NCBI RefSeq assembly: GCF_006965445.1
Contig: NZ_CP041356.1
Location: forward strand, 558,001 to 622,000
Source of the DNA: Lactococcus protaetiae
GTDB lineage: Bacteria; Bacillota; Bacilli; Lactobacillales; Streptococcaceae
Reading direction: 5' to 3'
Length of the DNA: 64,000 bases
Positions 51,382-60,730 of this stretch are shown in pieces. The position numbers and the translations under genes are program-made. The notes under the pieces were generated by a model. It did not search any database. It was not told the DNA's origin and saw only the letters and a program-made list of their open reading frames with translations. Position 1 is the first letter of the stretch, and every line of letters begins with the position of its first letter.

Positions 51382-51993
51382 ATGAACAAATATCTTGAAT
51401 TTTTAAAAACAATTCTTGAAAAGCACACTGATGCTGAAACGGGTAAAACTGATTTTGACTCGGTCATGAACGAGTTTGAAAAGGAATTGCCAAAAAATTG
51501 GATTACCAAGGAGAAATTCGCTGAACAAACCGAACAACTCAACGAAGCGAAGACGACCCTTGAAAGCTTGCAAAAACAAAATAAGGATAACGAATCCTTG
51601 CAAAATGAGGTCAACGACTGGAAAAGTAAGTATGAAGTCTCAGTTAAGGACAACGCGATTAACACTGCTTTACTTGCTGCTGGAGCGAAAGACCTTGATT
51701 ATGCGAAGTTCAAACTTGGTGAGGTTAAACTGGACAAAGATGGGAATGTAAAAGGACTTGACCATCTGGTTAAGGATTTAAAAGAAAAAATTCCTGATTA
51801 TTTCCAAGTTGAAACACCAAAAGACCCAGACGATAAAGGTCAAAAGGGGTATAAACCTATTGATACAAAACTGGGTGCAAATTCAGATTCTACTTACTCA
51901 ATGGAACAAATCCAAAATATGAGTACAGAAGAAATCAATGCAAATTGGGAGGCTGTCGCAGCTTCCATGAACAACAATGAAGGAGGACAGTAA
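51382..51993 (+). CDS. Capsid scaffolding protein (GP20-like)
   Basis: 203 residues from ATG 51382, which has GGAGG 7 bases before it; ATG 51370 would precede the SD. Coiled-coil middle (EKFAEQTEQLNEAKTTLESL), then ALLAAGAKDLDYAKFKLGEV, the typical siphophage minor structural GP20/DUF4355 pattern, and an acidic end. It guides capsid assembly. It lies directly before the capsid gene. Confidence 0.88.
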   Translation: MNKYLEFLKTILEKHTDAETGKTDFDSVMNEFEKELPKNWITKEKFAEQTEQLNEAKTTLESLQKQNKDNESLQNEVNDWKSKYEVSVKDNAINTALLAAGAKDLDYAKFKLGEVKLDKDGNVKGLDHLVKDLKEKIPDYFQVETPKDPDDKGQKGYKPIDTKLGANSDSTYSMEQIQNMSTEEINANWEAVAASMNNNEGGQ

Positions 51994-51994
51994 T

Positions 51995-52888
51995 ATGTCA
52001 TTTACAAATTTTATCCCTAAGCTTTGGAGCGCCCGTCTCCTTGCTAACCTTGATAATGCGCTTGTCGCAAATCAATTTGTTTCTCGTGATTACGAAGGTG
52101 AAATCAAAGCCTTTGGGGACACGGTTTACATTAACCAAGTGGGGGACATCACGATTAAAGACTATGATGGGTCTGATATTGATGACCCAGAAGAACTTGA
52201 CTCTACCCAACAAACCTTGAGCATTGACCAGGCGAAATATTTTAACTTTATGGTGAAAGATATTGACAAAGCTCAATCTAATATTGGGTTGGTTGATACA
52301 TCAATGGGACGTGCAGGTTACGCTATGGATACTGTGGTCGATAAAGATATCTTTGAAGTCGCTGCTAGTGGTGCAGGGGTTAAAGTTGGGACGGTCGCAA
52401 CACCTAAAGAAATCACTGTCCGAAATGCCTATGATGAAATTGTCATGCTTGGGGTTACGATGGATGAAAACAACGTTCCTAAATTTGGACGTAAGTTGGC
52501 ATTACCTGCGTGGTATTTTGGACTCTTGGCTCGTGATTTCCGTTTTACCAAGGATATGACCGTTCTTGCTAATGGAGTCGTACAAGGGGCTACGGTTGGA
52601 GGTTTCCAGCTTGTTTCATCTAATAACCTCAAAACAGAAACTAGCGGTGCGGTTCATGCGATTGCTGCTGGTGGTATTTCTCAATCAAACAACGGAAAAG
52701 TTCTTGGACCTATCCAGCTTGCAATGCAAGTCGTTGAAACGGAAGCTTACCGCCCACAAAATAACTTTTCAGATGCCGTGAAAGGGCTGACGGTTTGGGG
52801 ACGTAAAGTGGTACAACCGAAAGAAGTGGCTGATTTTGTTATCGTGCAGGGCACAGAAACAACTCCAGATGATGGACTTGGCGCATAA
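51995..52888 (+). CDS. Major capsid protein
   Basis: 297 residues from ATG 51995 (SD AAGGAGG). MSFTNFIPKLWSARLLANLD with YEGEIKAFGDTVYINQVGDI near residue 35 is the P22-coat/gp5-like capsid pattern of TP901-1-type phages. HK97-like fold expected. Position after the scaffold gene supports the call. Confidence 0.92.
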   Translation: MSFTNFIPKLWSARLLANLDNALVANQFVSRDYEGEIKAFGDTVYINQVGDITIKDYDGSDIDDPEELDSTQQTLSIDQAKYFNFMVKDIDKAQSNIGLVDTSMGRAGYAMDTVVDKDIFEVAASGAGVKVGTVATPKEITVRNAYDEIVMLGVTMDENNVPKFGRKLALPAWYFGLLARDFRFTKDMTVLANGVVQGATVGGFQLVSSNNLKTETSGAVHAIAAGGISQSNNGKVLGPIQLAMQVVETEAYRPQNNFSDAVKGLTVWGRKVVQPKEVADFVIVQGTETTPDDGLGA

Positions 52889-52898
52889 GGGGCACAAA

Positions 52899-53174
52899 AT
52901 GAAACAATATAAAGTTGAACAACGATTTAAAGACAATGATACGGGCGTTGTTTATGAAGTTGGTGAGCTTTATCCTAAATTTCCAACGGATGAACGAATT
53001 GCAGAATTGTTGGGTGATACACATCCTAATCATGAGGGAGCAATTCTCTCTGAAATTGAGGAGAAACCAAACAAGGATACAAAAGTCGAAGACATCAAGA
53101 AATATCTTGATAGTCACGGAATTAAGCATGAAGGCATCACTAAAAAAGATGAATTGCTTGCTTTGATTGATTAG
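52899..53174 (+). CDS. Head protein with C-terminal HeH/LEM domain
   Basis: 91 residues from ATG 52899. The first half (VEQRFKDNDTGVVYEVGELY) is a short beta domain. The end (VEDIKKYLDSHGIKHEGITK KDELL) is a HeH/LEM helix-extension-helix motif common in phage head genes after the capsid. Role in head completion is inferred. Confidence 0.75.
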   Translation: MKQYKVEQRFKDNDTGVVYEVGELYPKFPTDERIAELLGDTHPNHEGAILSEIEEKPNKDTKVEDIKKYLDSHGIKHEGITKKDELLALID

Positions 53175-53182
53175 GAGGAAAA

Positions 53183-53803
53183 ATGCTACTAACTTTAGAA
53201 AGTGCAAAGACTTTTAAGCCGACGGTTGAACAAGTAGAACTTGATGGGTTAGAAGCAGCGATTCGAGGAATCACTAACAACCGTTTTCAAAATATCCATA
53301 TTCGCTATGTTGGTTTTGAAGTGCAAAATAAAAAAGAGCTGGTTTTCCATAGTGATCCAGCTTTTTTACGCGTTGGTGACACGATTGAAATTAGTGGAAC
53401 AGAGGTTAATGATGGGCTGTTTGTTATTGAAGATCTCTCTGATAAAATAGTGACTTTGAAAGGAGAGGTTGCACTCTTTGAAGGAATTTTTAAAGAAGGG
53501 TTCGTGACAAAGATTGAATATCCAGCAGACCTCATTGCTGGTGTTCAGAAACTCTTAACCTATTCATCAAAAATGGATAGCAAAGTTGGGATTAAATCAG
53601 AGTCGATTTCAAGAATGAGCATCCAATATTATGATGTGAATGCATCAGACAATGTGGAAGGCTATCCCGCTGCTCTATTTTCTTTTTTGAACAAATATAA
53701 AAAGATGAATTGGGGAACTGGACGAGCTTTGCCTATCCCTCCTAATCCATTTAGTCATCATATTTACGAGGACGAACGGAGGTTTGGAGATGGGGCTTAC
53801 TAA
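53183..53803 (+). CDS. Head-tail connector protein (gp6-like adaptor)
   Basis: 206 residues. The N-terminus LTLESAKTFKPTVEQVELDG LEAAIRGITNN is the usual adaptor helix bundle. A beta insert (DTIEISGTEVNDGLFVIEDL) lies in the middle. LIAGVQKLLTYSSKMDSKVG IKSESISRMS is the second helical part. It should attach to the portal ring. Confidence 0.8.
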   Translation: MLLTLESAKTFKPTVEQVELDGLEAAIRGITNNRFQNIHIRYVGFEVQNKKELVFHSDPAFLRVGDTIEISGTEVNDGLFVIEDLSDKIVTLKGEVALFEGIFKEGFVTKIEYPADLIAGVQKLLTYSSKMDSKVGIKSESISRMSIQYYDVNASDNVEGYPAALFSFLNKYKKMNWGTGRALPIPPNPFSHHIYEDERRFGDGAY

Positions 53804-54155
53804 TTTTGTGATACAAAATTTTGTCAGTGCTGATGATGGAATAGGGGGACATGTCAAAGCTTGGCAATCTTTCAAAAACGTTGAGGGCTATCTTGATTTT
53901 CTAACAGGCACAGACCTTGCTACAAAACAAAATGCGATTGTTGAAGAGTCAACGCACTTACTGATTATTCCGATATTTACATCTGGAATTACAGATAAAA
54001 TGCGTGTGGTTGACTCTGAACAGCGCTTTTACGATATCACTTACGCTGATGACCCAATGGGGTTACATCACCATAATGAGATTTATCTGTCTTTTTCAGG
54101 TGTCCAAGAAAACACTGAAGATAGCAGCACTGTGAAATTGGAGGATATTCAATGA
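53790..54155 (+). CDS. Head closure / stopper protein
   Basis: 121 residues from ATG 53790 (SD GGAGG). FVSADDGIGGHVKAWQSFKN near the start and MRVVDSEQRFYDITYADDPM near residue 75 match the SPP1 gp16-like head-closure family. Overlaps its neighbours by a few bases. Confidence 0.78.
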   Translation: MGLTNFVIQNFVSADDGIGGHVKAWQSFKNVEGYLDFLTGTDLATKQNAIVEESTHLLIIPIFTSGITDKMRVVDSEQRFYDITYADDPMGLHHHNEIYLSFSGVQENTEDSSTVKLEDIQ

Positions 54156-54914
54156 CACAAGAATACTTCATCACGACAAGTGATAAAACGGGGCAGAGTT
54201 CAAGGCAAAAATTGTCAAATGGATTAACGAAAATACTGAGAAATTTGATCCGACAGAACTCAATAACCTTATATCTGATTTACAAACTGCAACAGATGGG
54301 AATACGGCAGCTATTACATTTAAAGCAAATACGGCTGATGTAGCGACACAACTTGCAGAAAAGCTAGGTAAAAATGAAAACGCAGTGAGTGCCAATGTAC
54401 TTGCATTACAACAAGCTACAAGAGATTGGAATAACTACGTGACTAGTGGTTTGTATCAGGGCGATGGCAATATGTCAAACGCAAATAACCAAACCGCGCC
54501 CCTTCAAGTGTTTGAATTGAGTAATGGAGACGTTGTTCAAGTAAGTTACGGTGCAAATTTAGTGGTTAGAGCAAGAAAAAACGGTGCTTGGACAGTTTGG
54601 GGGCTGTTCCTCTAACTAATGTAGGGGTTCAAGGTGGCTTATTTGCACAGTATGCATTATCAGTTCAAGTAGGTAATACTAATTCAAGTACGGTACTGAA
54701 TTTAGATACTATTGGACAAAGCTATTACATCTCCAGTGCTGTAACGAACCTGACAGGAAGTTTACCGTATCCTGTTGGTACCGCTTATTGGTTGGAATAT
54801 ACATTTGTCAATTCATTAAAAAAGCAAGTTGTATACCCTGAGAGTACAACGTTGAAACCTTTATGGAGAACTTTAAATGGTTCAACATGGACAGCTTGGA
54901 AAGGTTTTAGTTAG
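54152..54914 (+). pseudogene. Neck-passage-structure-like protein with pyocin-knob-type end, twice frameshifted
   Basis: Three frames join when one G is added at G4 54190-54193 and one at G5 54599-54603, giving 254 residues. Start: MTQEYFITTSDKTG-AEFKAKIVKWINENTEKF. Middle: helical ANTADVATQLAEKLGKNENA. End: repeats of the pyocin-knob type with GLYQGDGNMSNANNQTAPLQ, ARKNGAWTVWGAV, YPVGTAYWLEYT and LWRTLNGSTWTAWKGF. A fibre-like protein gene between stopper and tail genes is where P335 phages encode NPS (collar/whisker) proteins. Confidence 0.7.
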
Positions 54915-54922
54915 GTGTTATC

Positions 54923-55360
54923 ATGGCGATAAAGTACGAGAATAACTTTAGCAAGGCGATGGAGTTGCTTGATGAAAACGTAGAGGGTGCGTTAATCGCT
55001 GGAAGTGAGTTAGTTCGTTCACAGGCTAAAGCTAATGTCACGGCAGCGGATCGAGTAGATACTGGAAGATTGCGTGACAATATCAATTACAAACTCGTAA
55101 AAGATGGAAACTATACAGGGGGGATGGCTTCACAGATTGGCTCTCCTGAAGAATACGCTATTTATAATGAGTTCGGAACAGGAGAATTTGCGGAAAATGG
55201 CGCAGGACGAAAAGGTGGTTGGTTTTATCATAGTCCTGATGGTACCCCTCATTTTACAAAAGGTTTGACTCCGATTAAATTTATGCGTAATGCGTTCCGT
55301 GATACCAAGCAGGAGGTTGAAGCTGCTTATCAACAAGAGCTAGGAAAGGGGATGAAATGA
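54923..55360 (+). CDS. HK97 gp10-like neck/tail protein
   Basis: 145 residues. MAIKYENNFSKAMELLDENV with SELVRSQAKANVTAADRVDTGRLRDNI near residue 30 (quoted in part: RSQAKANV, DTGRLRDNI), and EYAIYNEFGTG near residue 75, are the HK97 gp10 signature. It joins head and tail. Overlaps the next gene by 4 bases. Confidence 0.86.
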   Translation: MAIKYENNFSKAMELLDENVEGALIAGSELVRSQAKANVTAADRVDTGRLRDNINYKLVKDGNYTGGMASQIGSPEEYAIYNEFGTGEFAENGAGRKGGWFYHSPDGTPHFTKGLTPIKFMRNAFRDTKQEVEAAYQQELGKGMK

Positions 55361-55725
55361 TTGAATTTTTAGAAACACTTAATCTTATGTTTCGGGAAGT
55401 ATTTCCAGAGAGTTATTTGGATACAAATGATTCTGAGGAAATCATTTATCCTTATCTGACTTACTCACTTAACCTTGAAAATATCAACCGAAATACCGAT
55501 GGTTTTTATCTGGATATTGATATTTTTGACAATGGCTCAAGCACTAAAAATATTTATAACATTGAAAGTCTCATCCGTCATCACTTTGATTATGAGTTGA
55601 AATTTACGGATGATATTTTTTTACGCTACTACTTCCAACGTTCCATTCCTATTCCAACATTGAGTGATACGTTGAAACGTAGAAATATGCAGTTATACTG
55701 CAAAATAGATTGGAGAAACAAATGA
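55357..55725 (+). CDS. Tail terminator-like protein
   Basis: 122 residues. MIEFLETLNLMFREVFPESY and YPYLTYSLNLENI are typical of the small tail-completion proteins (DUF3168/minor capsid-like) placed before the major tail protein. Overlaps the next gene's upstream region. Confidence 0.75.
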   Translation: MIEFLETLNLMFREVFPESYLDTNDSEEIIYPYLTYSLNLENINRNTDGFYLDIDIFDNGSSTKNIYNIESLIRHHFDYELKFTDDIFLRYYFQRSIPIPTLSDTLKRRNMQLYCKIDWRNK

Positions 55726-56342
55726 CATTACCAAATTCTGGTTATACAAAAACTTCATCAGAAAATTTCATGATTAATGCAGGCACGATTGTGGTTGATG
55801 TTCAATGGGATGAAGCAACAAAAACATTTACTGGGACACCGCTTGGGGCGACAAGTGATGGAACCAAAGTAAATATTGAACAAAAATATCGTAAAATTGC
55901 CGTTGATGGCACAGGGCACGTTGATGTTCAAGGGCTATGGGTACTTGATGAAGCACACGCAACAGTTGGGGCTAAATTGAAGGAACTGACTGCCGAAAAC
56001 TTGGCGCTTGGATTGAATGGTACCTCAAAAGATTCTACAGATTATGATGGCTATGTCGAAATCGAATCAAAACGTTACCTTGAAGAAGGAGACTATATTG
56101 AAAACATGGCCATTGTTGGTAAATTGACAGGAAGTGATAAACCAATTATTATCCTCTTAGACAATGTGCTGACCACATCCGCTTTTGCTTTAGAAACAAA
56201 AGATGGTGACGAAGCTGCAATTGACTATGAAGGGACAGCAAATGCTTCGTTTGAACAACTTCAAAAGGATGAGTTTCCGTGGCGAATCCTGTATCCTAAA
56301 ACAACGACACCAGAAGGAACAGATCCAGAGATTAGTGCTTAA
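55722..56342 (+). CDS. Major tail protein
   Basis: 206 residues from ATG 55722 (SD GGAGAAA); an in-frame ATG at 55710 has no SD. Starts MTLPNSGYTKTSSENFMINA; GTIVVDVQWDEATKTFTGTP and KYRKIAVDGTGHVDVQGLWV are typical of the siphophage major tail tube family. It precedes the tail assembly chaperone. Confidence 0.88.
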   Translation: MTLPNSGYTKTSSENFMINAGTIVVDVQWDEATKTFTGTPLGATSDGTKVNIEQKYRKIAVDGTGHVDVQGLWVLDEAHATVGAKLKELTAENLALGLNGTSKDSTDYDGYVEIESKRYLEEGDYIENMAIVGKLTGSDKPIIILLDNVLTTSAFALETKDGDEAAIDYEGTANASFEQLQKDEFPWRILYPKTTTPEGTDPEISA

Positions 56343-56367
56343 TTTATCATAGAAAGAAGAAAATAAT

Positions 56368-56721
56368 ATGACAAAAATACTTGAACTACGAGAATTACGT
56401 GGGGACGACTTGTTCACACTGCTTGAAATTTTCGGGAAACTTGAAATTCAAGACGATATTGTGGAGATGTTCAATGGTGTTGACACAACTGACTTGTCAG
56501 TGATTGAAGCACGAGGAAAAGCACTCATGGTGAGCTTGATTTCTAAGTTACTGAAGAATGTGAAGTTAGTCAAAACAGAACTCAATGCTTTTCTTGCGGA
56601 ACTAGCAGACACGACACCAGAAGAAATCGGGCAACTTAGTCTGGTCACTTATGGGAAGTTGGTCAAAGATTTTGTCACAAAACCTGAACTGAAAGATTTT
56701 TTCCAATCATTGTCATCATAA
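56368..56721 (+). CDS. Tail assembly chaperone gpG
   Basis: 117 residues. MTKILELRELRGDDLFTLLE is the Phage_TAC opening. The gene ends just past a T TTT TTC slippery heptamer (56697-56703). Most ribosomes stop at 56721 to give gpG. Confidence 0.85.
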   Translation: MTKILELRELRGDDLFTLLEIFGKLEIQDDIVEMFNGVDTTDLSVIEARGKALMVSLISKLLKNVKLVKTELNAFLAELADTTPEEIGQLSLVTYGKLVKDFVTKPELKDFFQSLSS

Positions 56722-57050
56722 AACAAATTGATGACGGAGAACATCAGTTAAAAGATTTTCTTTTTAAAAGGTACAGCCATCCATTGTCAGTCTTAGCGAC
56801 TTATTCGTTAGGAAGGGCAGTGGATTTTATTTTGTATCTTTATGAAAAAGAGAATGAGGAAACACTTTGGGAAATGTGGCTGTCTAAAGACGTTGAGGAA
56901 AATTTCTCAGACTTTAAAAAGAAAAACTTAAAAACCTTACGAGTCAGTGAAAAAGAAGTAATCAGTGCTGACAAGGCACAAGAAAACTTAGACTTTGCAG
57001 CTCAATATTTCAATTTTAGTAAGGAGGTAAAAATGAATGGAAGTATTTAG
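56368..57050 (+). CDS. Tail assembly chaperone gpGT (-1 programmed frameshift product)
   Basis: A -1 slip on T TTT TTC at 56697-56703 fuses gpG to the overlapping frame that is open to 57050: PIIVIIKQIDDGEHQLKDFL..PLSVLATYSLGRAVDFILYL..MNGSI. The fused protein has about 227 residues. The G/GT frameshift is conserved in long-tailed phages and sets the ratio of the two chaperones that bind the tape measure. Confidence 0.85.
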
Positions 57051-59849
57051 TTTATTTGGCACACTTGGTTTACGCGGCGCAAGTGATGTTAAGGCACAAT
57101 TGCAAGATACAAGTAAACAAGCAGACAAAACAGCAAATGATTTTGATCGCTCATCTGACAAGACAGGGAAAAGCTCACAAAGTTTCTTAGCGAAGATTGG
57201 TAGTGGGTTTAGTTCTGCTGGGACTCTAGCGACTAATTTTGTGACAGGTTCTGTCAGAGCCATTGGGAACTTTGGACAATCTCTTGAAAATCAGGGACAA
57301 AAATTAGTGAGCTTTGGGGGTGGAGCAACCACAGCACTAGCAACAGTTGGAGTTTCGGTCGCTACGCTCACAGCCTCAATTTCAGCTGGGATGAAACGCT
57401 TGGATGCATTGAATGGTGCTAATCTTGTCTTTCAATCCATGAGAGCAGCTGCAGACAAATCTTTTGGAAACATTAAGCAAGCTGCTCAAAATATGACTAA
57501 AGGGACAGTAATGTCTGTGGGGACTTTAATTCTAAAGTTCAACAGTATATTGCTAAAGGGGTTCCACAAGCTGCAGCAATCGCAACGACAGCCTTAAATG
57601 CTTTTGTTAAAGGGACGTCAGTTGGGATGACTGATGCAGCAACAGCAACTGCTCGGTTTAATTCTGTTGGAATGAATTTGAATAAATCAACCACAGAGTT
57701 TAAAAATATGACCAAGGTTTTGGCTGGGACAGGTAATGCTACAGCAGAAGGAATTGACCGGGCTTCATTGGCAATTTCTCAAATGGCTGGTAAAGGGAAG
57801 TTGGACATGGGTAACATGTTACAACTTATGAACACCATGCCCAATGCTTTAGCTTTTGTCTCACAATCTACCGGAATATCTATGAAAGATATTCAACAAG
57901 CCATTTCTGATGGTAAAGTAAGCTATGAAGATTTTTCTAAGGCTTTGCAAGACCAATCAGTAAAAGTTGATGAACAGTTTGCCAAACAGGGTGGAGTTAT
58001 GGCACAGACTGGTAAGACCTTTGAAGGTTCTATCTCAAACATGAAAGCAGCTGTTGCACGTTTTGGGGCTTCAATCTTAGAAGGAATTGGTCAAAGTAAA
58101 ATAACTGATGCAATGGCAAACATTGGTTCAAAAATTGATGAAACTGCCGCTAAAATTACTCCTATCATTCCGAAAGTTGTTGATTTTGGAACAAAATTAT
58201 TTAATCTAGCTCAAAAATTCGCACCAGTAATTGGTGCTTTTTTAGCCTTTAAATTAGGTGCGCTTGGTGTCGGTACTGCAATGAAACAAATCGGTAGTGT
58301 CTTTACAACGCTTGCCAAGAACCCCATTCTGTCCATGCTCATGCTCTTAGCGATGTGGATAGCACAAAATTATACTAAAAGTGAAGAATTTAGAAATAAA
58401 GTAAATGCACTTTTGAAAAGTATGCAACCTCTTGTCAAAGTAGTTCAAGATGTCGCGGATAAATTCAGGGCATTTTTAGATTGGATGAATAAAGGTAACA
58501 CTGGGGTACAAATTGTAAAAGCAGCTATTGTTGGCATAGTGGGAGCAATTGCAACATTTACAATTTTAAATACCGTTGCAGGGTGGATTACAAAAGTAAA
58601 AGCGGCGTTTGCGTTACTAAATGCAACTTTTGCGGCTAGCGGTATAGGCTTAATTATCATCGGAATTACTGCATTGGTTGCAGCTTTAATCTATTTCTTT
58701 ACACAGACTAAGGCAGGACAAAAAATTTGGCAAGGCTTCATGAATTGGCTAAGAGGTGCTTGGCAATCCATCAGTCAATTCTTTACAGGATTGTGGGCTG
58801 GAATAGTCCAAACATTCAACAGCGTAGTAAATGCAATTGCTAGCGTTGTTGTACCTGTATTTAATGCAATTGCGGCTGGTATTGGTGTAGCTATGAACAT
58901 TATTCAGACAGTAATAAGCACGGTCTGGAATGTCATTAAAGCAATTATTATCGGCGCTATTACCGTGATTGCTGTCGTCATTGGGACTTACATCAACATT
59001 TGGCGAACAGTCATAGAAATAGCGATGAACGCTATAAAAGCGGTCATTATGGCGGTTTGGAATGCGATTGAACCTTTTGTGACCGCTGTAGTAAATGCAA
59101 TTAGCGGTGTAATCACTAGCGTATTTAATGCAATTAAAAACACAATTACAAGTGTTTTGAACACGATTAAAAACGTAATAACAAGCATCTTTAACGCAAT
59201 CAAAAGTACAATTACAAGCATTTGGAATGCGATTAAAAGTACTATTTCAAGTGTTGTAAACAGCATTAGCAGTACCATTTCAAAAGTATTTAATACGATT
59301 AAAAGCACGATTAGCAGTGTTGTAGGTTCTATTAAAAGTACAGTTTCAAGTGTATTCAACAGTATCAAGAGCGCAATGACTACACCAATCAATACAGCTA
59401 AAGACCTGATTAATACCGCAATCAATGCAATTAAAGGATTCTTTAATTTCAAGATTAGCTTCCCTCATGTTCCACTACCACACTTTAAAATTAACCCTTC
59501 AGGTTGGCAAGCCGGAGACTTGTTGAAAGGTAAAATTCCAAGTTTAGGTGTAGATTTCTACGCCAAAGGTGGGATTATGAATGGTCCAACTATTTTTGGG
59601 ATGAATGGCAATAATTTACAAGTCGGAGGTGAGGCCGGACGTGAAGCTGTCTTGCCGCTCAATAAAGATACCCTAGGTCAAATCGGTGATGGTATAAAAC
59701 GAGCGACATCAGGAATGAATGAAAAAGAGAGCTACGTTTTTAACCAATACAATTATAGTCCGGAAAATATCGATGCTCGTGCAGCTGCTAAATATGCGAA
59801 CCGACAAGGTAAGGATATGTTGAGAACAGCAAGAATTAGGAGAGGATAA
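57037..59849 (+). pseudogene. Tape measure protein, frameshifted
   Basis: ATG 57037 (SD GGAGG) gives MEVFSLFGTLGLRGASDVKA and is lost at the G4 run 57519-57522. One extra G restores MSVGDFNSKVQQYIAKGVPQ and the frame to 59849, giving 937 residues. The tape_meas_nterm domain lies near residues 140-260. About six to eight membrane-like helices follow, then a long repeat region (IKSTITSIWNAIK and similar) near residues 690-790, and a C-terminal GGIMNGPTIFGMNGNNLQVG domain typical of tape measures. Tail length is set by its length. Confidence 0.88.
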
Positions 59850-59851
59850 GG

Positions 59852-60730
59852 ATGAAAATTACATATAGCTCGTCAAATGGTGACAAAGTAGAATTCGGGC
59901 AACAACCACCATTTCTAGTCACCTCTATCAAAGGACTTGGTGGTGTGGGAAATATTATCACTAAACAACAACAATATGGGCTTGATGGTTCATTTTTGGT
60001 GAATCAACAATTGGATGATCGGGCACCAGGCATTGAAGGTGAAATTATTGCCTCTAGCTCTAGTGACTTAGCGACTAAATGTCAACAACTTTCAAGCCTA
60101 CTTAACCCTAATACTGCAGGGACTCTGACGTACTATCCAGATAATGGCAAAATTTATGAAATTGATGTATTGATAGAGCAGCCTCCAGTTTTTGATGAAC
60201 CACAGAATAATTTGACCCAAACTTTTTCTATTGACTTTGTTGCACTTGATTCTTATTGGATAGATAAAAGTCAAGCTGATAAACTAATTCCCTTATCTTC
60301 TGTTAAAAATAAACTTACATTTCCGCTGCGTATTACCTCTGGTTTTACTTTCGCAAACATCTCTTCTAATAATATTCAAACCATTATTAACAAAGGGGAT
60401 GTTTCTGTTGGTGTAAAAATAACATTGAGGATTATTTCGGATGTAGTTAATCCCAAGATTTTAAATGTCGGAACAGGAGAATATTTTCGGCTTGAAGAAA
60501 CTTACTCTGCTGGAACGGTTCTAACTATTGTAACGCTACGTGGAGAGAAAGAAGTTACAGGAGTTCAGGCAGACGGTACAATGTTCAATGCTTTGAAAGA
60601 CTGGGATGATGACAGTGTCTTCTTACAGTTGGCACAGGGGAGCAATTTCTTACAGTTGCAAGCCGATGAAGGAGCTGCAAACATGATTGGAACGATTCAA
60701 TTTAGTCCAAAAGTGATCGGAGTTAAATGA
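59852..60730 (+). CDS. Distal tail protein (Dit)
   Basis: 292 residues, 2 bases after the tape measure. The N-terminal Sipho_tail domain includes ITKQQQYGLDGSFLVNQQLD near residue 36, GEIIASSSSDLATKCQQLSS and TYYPDNGKIYEIDVL. It forms the hexameric hub of the baseplate. Overlaps the next gene by 4 bases. Confidence 0.88.
   Translation: MKITYSSSNGDKVEFGQQPPFLVTSIKGLGGVGNIITKQQQYGLDGSFLVNQQLDDRAPGIEGEIIASSSSDLATKCQQLSSLLNPNTAGTLTYYPDNGKIYEIDVLIEQPPVFDEPQNNLTQTFSIDFVALDSYWIDKSQADKLIPLSSVKNKLTFPLRITSGFTFANISSNNIQTIINKGDVSVGVKITLRIISDVVNPKILNVGTGEYFRLEETYSAGTVLTIVTLRGEKEVTGVQADGTMFNALKDWDDDSVFLQLAQGSNFLQLQADEGAANMIGTIQFSPKVIGVK

Noticed and set aside
58988-59452. Long open frame (154 codons) on the minus strand opposite the tape measure gene
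   Set aside because: It is the mirror of the repetitive IKSTIxSV region; the low-complexity L/V/I product is an artefact of the repeat.
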